A DNA stretch of 44,567 nucleotides, from the NCBI GenBank assembly GCA_000747625.2, contig JQDQ01000197.1, forward strand, positions 1 to 44,567, written 5' to 3'. The notes below the pieces were generated by a model. It did not search any database. It worked only from the letters and a program-made list of their open reading frames with translations, and was not told where the DNA came from. Position numbers and translations under genes: made by a program. Below, in pieces: positions 40,588-44,567 of the stretch; positions within the stretch are counted from its first letter, which is position 1, and every line of letters starts with the position of its first letter. This stretch comes from Smithella sp. SCADC (GTDB taxonomy: Bacteria; Desulfobacterota; Syntrophia; Syntrophales; Smithellaceae).

Positions 40588-41784
40588 ATGACAAAAGATA
40601 ATAAAGTAGTTCTGCGCAACAAGAAGGGTGATCTCAAAAAGCTCGTCATGTTGATGAACAAGCAAAACAAAAGATTCTGGCCGCCGTTTTTCCCCTTGCT
40701 AAATATGCTTGATCTGGTCCTGACTCCAGAGGAGTTAAACCTCCTACTTAGGATGCGCACTGATTTATACTCATATGAACAGGCCTTCGCTGTTAGCGCC
40801 ATGGGCAAAGAAAATTTCAACGCTATTTTTGAATCGCTAAGGGCAAAGGGGTTTATTGGTACAAAACATGAAACCGATCAGGAACAATATACCCTTCACC
40901 CTTTTATTGTCGGGTGGTTAGAAGCTATTGTTCCGTATATGATCGGGAAACCTGAAGAAAAAGAATTTGCCCGCCGATATATGTCTTTTTTCAAAGCGAT
41001 ACAGAAAAATAATTTCTTCCCGGCCAGGAATATAATGAACATTATGACTAAGTTTGCTTCTGTATCCAATCAGAGTGTAGGCAGTGTTCCTGAATCAAAG
41101 GATGCAAAGGGAAAGTCTAAAATCATTATTGATGAGAAAATTGTTGCGCCGGATTCCAGAATTTATCCGACAAGTACTATTAATGATATTATTATGGAAT
41201 ATGGAAGTAAAAGCATCATTGGTCAGTTTAAAGCCTGCATGTGCAGGAAGGTAACTGAAAATGTTGGTGATCCATGCCGCTTCAAGATGAAAGATGACGT
41301 AGCATGCATGATTTTCGGCGATCCTGCTAAACAATATATAAAATATGGTCACGCGCGCCAGATAAGTAAGGAAGAAGCGTTTGATATTATACAAAAGGCA
41401 AGAGATCTCGGCGCTGTTCATTCGGTGTTTCACGAAAAGGATGATACGAAGCTTCCTCAAGTCGCTCTGTGCAACTGCTGCTGGGATTGCTGCGGACAGT
41501 TCCGATTATATAACATGGGGGCGCTGCCTTTGCGTTATAGTTGTTTTTACGTGGCTAAGATTGCAGAAGTATCAAAATGCAATGGATGCGGTTTGTGTGA
41601 GAAGTTCTGCCCGACGGCGGCGATAAAAGTCGTGGAGAAAAAAGTGGAGTTGGATACCAGGAAGTGCATTGGTTGCGGTCAATGCGTACATCAGTGTGTA
41701 CGCTCGGTCACGGAGCTTGTTGAAAGCAAACGCACTGTGTTTCTGCCGATGCTCAAAAAATCCGAGATAAGAATAACAACATAA
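40588..41784 (+). CDS. 2x[4Fe-4S] ferredoxin-domain protein with extra cysteine clusters
   Basis: 398 residues. An N-terminal helical, winged-helix-like region (LLLRMRTDLYSYEQAFAVSA...) is followed by a middle part with ACMCRKV (Cys217, 219), DPC (230) and ACMIFG (240), then CNCCWDCCG (Cys295, 297, 298, 301, 302). The C-terminus has two CxxCxxCxxxC clusters, CNGCGLCEKFC (331-341) and CIGCGQCVHQC (360-370), for two [4Fe-4S] centres. Cytoplasmic. Similar proteins are widespread in strict anaerobes, where they may pass electrons to partner enzymes; the function is unknown to me. AGGAG precedes the ATG. The clustered extra cysteines could hold another metal centre. Confidence 0.8.
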   Translation: MTKDNKVVLRNKKGDLKKLVMLMNKQNKRFWPPFFPLLNMLDLVLTPEELNLLLRMRTDLYSYEQAFAVSAMGKENFNAIFESLRAKGFIGTKHETDQEQYTLHPFIVGWLEAIVPYMIGKPEEKEFARRYMSFFKAIQKNNFFPARNIMNIMTKFASVSNQSVGSVPESKDAKGKSKIIIDEKIVAPDSRIYPTSTINDIIMEYGSKSIIGQFKACMCRKVTENVGDPCRFKMKDDVACMIFGDPAKQYIKYGHARQISKEEAFDIIQKARDLGAVHSVFHEKDDTKLPQVALCNCCWDCCGQFRLYNMGALPLRYSCFYVAKIAEVSKCNGCGLCEKFCPTAAIKVVEKKVELDTRKCIGCGQCVHQCVRSVTELVESKRTVFLPMLKKSEIRITT

Positions 41785-41890
41785 TTACGATGTCACGCAT
41801 ATGAAACTCTGGGAGAACAATAAGGTATTGCTGATTAAGTTCAAATGAATAATCGATTTTAATCAATACTTTCATCTATGGAAAAATAAC

Positions 41891-42577
41891 ATGGCTTTAA
41901 TCGAAATGAAAAACATCACCAAAGATTATTATCTTGGTGAAACGATAGTGCACGCGCTGAGAGGCATTGACCTGCAGATAGATAAGAAAGAGTTTGTGGC
42001 TATATGGGGGCCGTCAGGTTCCGGCAAGACCACTCTCCTGAACCTTATCAGCGCCATTGATGAACCAACTACGGGGGAATTGGCAATTGCCGGTAAGGAT
42101 GTCCGGTCTTTGACTGATAACCAAAAAAGCGAACATCGCAATAAAACGATCGGTTTTGTCTTTCAGGGATTCAATCTGGTTCCTGTTCTTTCCGCACTGG
42201 AGAATGTAATGCTGCCTCTACAGATTAGGGGCGCATCGGCGACAGAAGCCAGAACGCAGGCCCTGAGCCGCTTGGAAGAAGTCGGCTTGAGCGACCTGAT
42301 CAATAATCGCCCGGCGAAAATGTCCGGTGGGCAGCAGCAAAGAGTATCTATCGCGCGGGCGCTGGTGAATAACCCATCGCTTGTAATTGCCGATGAACCG
42401 ACAGCCAATCTTGATTCCGAAACTGCAAGAATGATTATCGACATCATGCGCGAATTAAATGAAAAAGACCATATCACTTTTATTTTTTCCACTCATGATC
42501 AGAGGCTGCTGGAGAGGGTCAAACGATTAGTGCGTCTGGAAGACGGAAAGATCGTTAATGGAGGGGCAACGCAATGA
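41891..42577 (+). CDS. ABC transporter ATPase, MacB/LolD type
   Basis: 228 residues. Walker A GPSGSGKT (40-47), Q-loop in FVFQGFNLVPVLSALENVML, signature MSGGQQQR, Walker B LVIADEPTANLD, and H-loop FSTHDQ. The MacB/LolD/FtsE subfamily powers extrusion or lipoprotein release through an FtsX-like permease. Its stop overlaps the permease start by four bases (ATGA), so the two are translationally coupled. Together with the downstream LolA-like gene this forms an envelope export cassette. Confidence 0.92.
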   Translation: MALIEMKNITKDYYLGETIVHALRGIDLQIDKKEFVAIWGPSGSGKTTLLNLISAIDEPTTGELAIAGKDVRSLTDNQKSEHRNKTIGFVFQGFNLVPVLSALENVMLPLQIRGASATEARTQALSRLEEVGLSDLINNRPAKMSGGQQQRVSIARALVNNPSLVIADEPTANLDSETARMIIDIMRELNEKDHITFIFSTHDQRLLERVKRLVRLEDGKIVNGGATQ

Positions 42578-43812
42578 TGAAATGGCTAAAACTGGCAGTC
42601 CGGAATATTTTCAGAAACAAGCGCCGTTCTTTTGTCACGCTGATGGCGATCGGCGTGGGCTTTGCCTCGATAAGTCTTTTTCAGGGCTATATCGATCATG
42701 TGTATTACGGACTAAGGGTTATAGCCATTCACGGAGAGGGATTGGGTCATTTAAGAGTCAACAAGGTTGGTTGGCAGGAAAAGGGAAAGCTTGAACCGGA
42801 AAAATACATGTTCTCCAAAGAGGAAACTCAAAAGATTATCAAGCTTGTTACGGAAGAAAATACTGTAATATTAGCGACGCCACAGATTCAAGTAACCGGT
42901 ATAGTAACCAATGGGATTGCCTCGACTATTTTTATCGCTCAGGGTGTCGTTCCTAAAGATGACAAGACTATTAAAGGAACTTGGGCTAGTTTTTTGCCGA
43001 TTAAAGGGCAGACATTGAATGACGAAAAACTCTATGGTATAGAGATAGCAGAAGACTTGAGCAATTATCTTAGCCTGACACAGGACAAAGAAGGGGTGGT
43101 AATGGCCCCCACCTTAAGCGGGCAAATGAACGCTTTGGATGTAAAAATAAATGGCGTCTATAACACCGGTTCTGAATTTTCTAATGATAAATTTATGCGC
43201 TTCAATTTTTACTTCGCTCAGTCTCTGCTCGACACTCAATCGGCGGAAAGAATTGTGATACTGCTGAAAGATTGGGAGGATACCGAACGGATGCGCACAG
43301 TCCTTCTTGCAAAGCTGAAAGCTGGCGGCATCGATTGTGAAATTCGAACATGGGAAGATTTATCCCTGTTCTTTTCAAAAGAGAAAGCATTTCTCAGAGT
43401 GATGTTTACGTTTCTCTTTTCCATAGTTTTGGTTATTGTAGTGATGACTACAGTCAATACGATGGGCATGGCCATTCTCGAAAGAACCAGAGAGATTGGA
43501 ACTCTGCGGGCTTTGGGTTTAAAACGCAGAGGGGTATCTCTTCTTTTTGCTTTGGAAGGAGCGTTACTGGGCTTTTTCGGCAGTGTGATGGGCCTTATAT
43601 TGCACACATGTGTGTGGACAATAATGAGAATTTATCCACCAAAATATACGCCTCCGGGAATAGCCATGCCCATAGATCTGGTTGTGCACATGGTGCCGTG
43701 GATGCTCTTTATCTTACTGTTTTGTTTTGTTCTGTTTTCCATGTTTGCTGCATTAATTCCGGCCAGACGGGCAGCCAAACAAAATATTGTGGATTCTCTG
43801 GGACATGTTTAA
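42574..43812 (+). CDS. ABC transporter permease, FtsX/MacB type
   Basis: 412 residues. An N-terminal membrane helix follows the basic WLKLAVRNIFRNKRRSFVTL motif typical of MacB/LolE permeases; a large periplasmic domain of about 230 residues comes next, then three C-terminal helices with TMGMAILERTREIGTLRALG, the conserved FtsX coupling segment contacting the ATPase, and a final FAALIPARRAAKQNIVDSLG. Partner of the upstream ATPase. The substrate is probably a lipoprotein or periplasmic ligand transferred with the LolA-like protein that follows. Confidence 0.92.
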   Translation: MMKWLKLAVRNIFRNKRRSFVTLMAIGVGFASISLFQGYIDHVYYGLRVIAIHGEGLGHLRVNKVGWQEKGKLEPEKYMFSKEETQKIIKLVTEENTVILATPQIQVTGIVTNGIASTIFIAQGVVPKDDKTIKGTWASFLPIKGQTLNDEKLYGIEIAEDLSNYLSLTQDKEGVVMAPTLSGQMNALDVKINGVYNTGSEFSNDKFMRFNFYFAQSLLDTQSAERIVILLKDWEDTERMRTVLLAKLKAGGIDCEIRTWEDLSLFFSKEKAFLRVMFTFLFSIVLVIVVMTTVNTMGMAILERTREIGTLRALGLKRRGVSLLFALEGALLGFFGSVMGLILHTCVWTIMRIYPPKYTPPGIAMPIDLVVHMVPWMLFILLFCFVLFSMFAALIPARRAAKQNIVDSLGHV

Positions 43813-43831
43813 AATACTTTGAAGGAGAAAA

Positions 43832-44567
43832 ATGATGAATCAACAACATAAAAAACAATGCATTATTGTTCTGGGATTTATATTTATTTTTTGCCTGAGC
43901 ATTTCCGTGCCAACGGTTCATGCACAGATGAGTCACAAGGAAATGCTTCAAAAAGCGGATGAAGCCCGCGGCAACGCCGAAGGAATACAATGGGAGATTT
44001 CCATGGATTCTATTGAGGGCGGACGTGAGCAGCATAGAACATTAAGGGTAAACGCCAGAGGTTATAATTCTCTTGTCGATACTTTGGCGCCGGCTAATGT
44101 AAAAGGTCAAAAGCTGTTAATGCAGGACCGTAATATGTGGTTTTCCAAGCCGGGGCTTTCCAAAGCGGTTCCGATTTCCCCGCGGCAAAAACTTATGGGC
44201 ACCGCGGCTAATGGAGATATTGCTTCTACTAATTACGCAGGTGATTATAAAATTGTAAGCTCCGAAGACGGTCAATTTAACGGTGAAGCGTGTTGGGTAA
44301 TGGCTTTGCAGGCCGTGGACAGCAGAGCAACTTACGACCGGATAAAATACTGGGTATCGAAGGAACGTATTGTCGGGTTAAAAGCCGAATTCTATACCGT
44401 CTCCGGCAAAATGTTTAAAACGGCGACGTTCGAATACAAGAACAGCATTACCATCAATGACCAGCCGCGTGAGTTTATCTCCAAAATGATAATCAACAGC
44501 GCGATAATAAAAGATGATGTTACGGCTATTAAATATAGCAAACCTGTACTAAAAAAAATTTCGGATG
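43832..44567 (+). CDS. LolA-like outer membrane lipoprotein-sorting protein, partial
   Basis: Runs off the window after about 245 codons. Start at 43832 with GAAGGAG at 43821-43827; the ATG at 43835 is equally possible. Signal peptide IIVLGFIFIFCLSISVPTVH with cleavage probably after AHA-like VHAQ. The mature part is beta-rich: GIQWEISMDSIEGGREQHRT, NMWFSKPGLSKAVPISPRQK and WVSKERIVGLKAEFYTVSGK, as in LolA-like proteins found beside MacB-type permeases. Likely shuttles or senses lipids or lipoproteins in the periplasm. Third gene of the ABC cassette. Confidence 0.8.
   Translation, partial: MMNQQHKKQCIIVLGFIFIFCLSISVPTVHAQMSHKEMLQKADEARGNAEGIQWEISMDSIEGGREQHRTLRVNARGYNSLVDTLAPANVKGQKLLMQDRNMWFSKPGLSKAVPISPRQKLMGTAANGDIASTNYAGDYKIVSSEDGQFNGEACWVMALQAVDSRATYDRIKYWVSKERIVGLKAEFYTVSGKMFKTATFEYKNSITINDQPREFISKMIINSAIIKDDVTAIKYSKPVLKKISD

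Overview
The window looks like a chromosomal segment of an anaerobic Desulfobacterota (deltaproteobacterium), possibly near Syntrophus or Smithella. This is an inference from the mix of a Gram-negative LPS exporter (lptD), an NtrC-type sigma54 activator, LapA, MltA and Uup homologues, an apparently selenocysteine-using gene, and many dispersed palindromic repeats. No rRNA gene or complete tRNA is present to confirm it. Housekeeping blocks (folC-lptD, a two-component pair, mltA-nudix, uup, an ABC export cassette) alternate with accessory DNA rich in defence genes, insertion sequences, miniature elements and broken genes.

Left to right: an AT-rich type II restriction-modification pair, with a C5 cytosine methyltransferase split by a -1 frameshift at a perfect A_AAA_AAG site and a NotI-like endonuclease (1-2.2 kb); an IS1380-type remnant; a DUF169 gene; folC-lptD; a histidine kinase with its sigma54 regulator; lapA; and a minus-strand cluster of damaged small genes (11.6-13.3 kb). 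A DUF4143 ATPase lies next to a 3' half of tRNA-Glu, probably an integration scar (14.94 kb). From 15 to 18.3 kb come fragments of a glycosyltransferase, a short-chain dehydrogenase and a PilZ protein around a truncated IS21. From 18.9 to 31 kb is a defence island: a RhuM-like protein, type I hsdR-hsdS-[abi]-hsdM, a DUF3800 pseudogene, a second DUF4143 ATPase and a Fic protein. An Abi_2 (AbiD/AbiF-like) HEPN gene sits between hsdS and hsdM, with its own promoter and a small terminated structured RNA directly upstream.

The most striking feature is at 39.0-39.75 kb. A MerB-like (organomercurial lyase family) reading frame contains two in-frame UGA codons, each at the position of a catalytic cysteine of MerB (about Cys96 and Cys158/159). 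Each UGA is followed by a good bacterial SECIS-like hairpin; the second has a GGUC loop and bulged U at nearly the spacing found in E. coli fdhF. This is best read as a double-selenocysteine organometal lyase, matching what I recall of the SaoL family. It lies between an IS5-type element and a set of decayed genes (a cyclase and hisF, both internally deleted). A second, weaker UGA candidate is a small zinc-ribbon gene at 15.1 kb on the minus strand.

The right end carries a Cys-rich 2x[4Fe-4S] protein and a MacB/LolD-type ABC exporter with a LolA-like periplasmic protein that runs off the window. Several frameshifts here need exactly one extra base (MTase, the 12.2 kb gene, the IS5 transposase, the cyclase), so single-base assembly or sequencing deletions must be considered alongside real decay.
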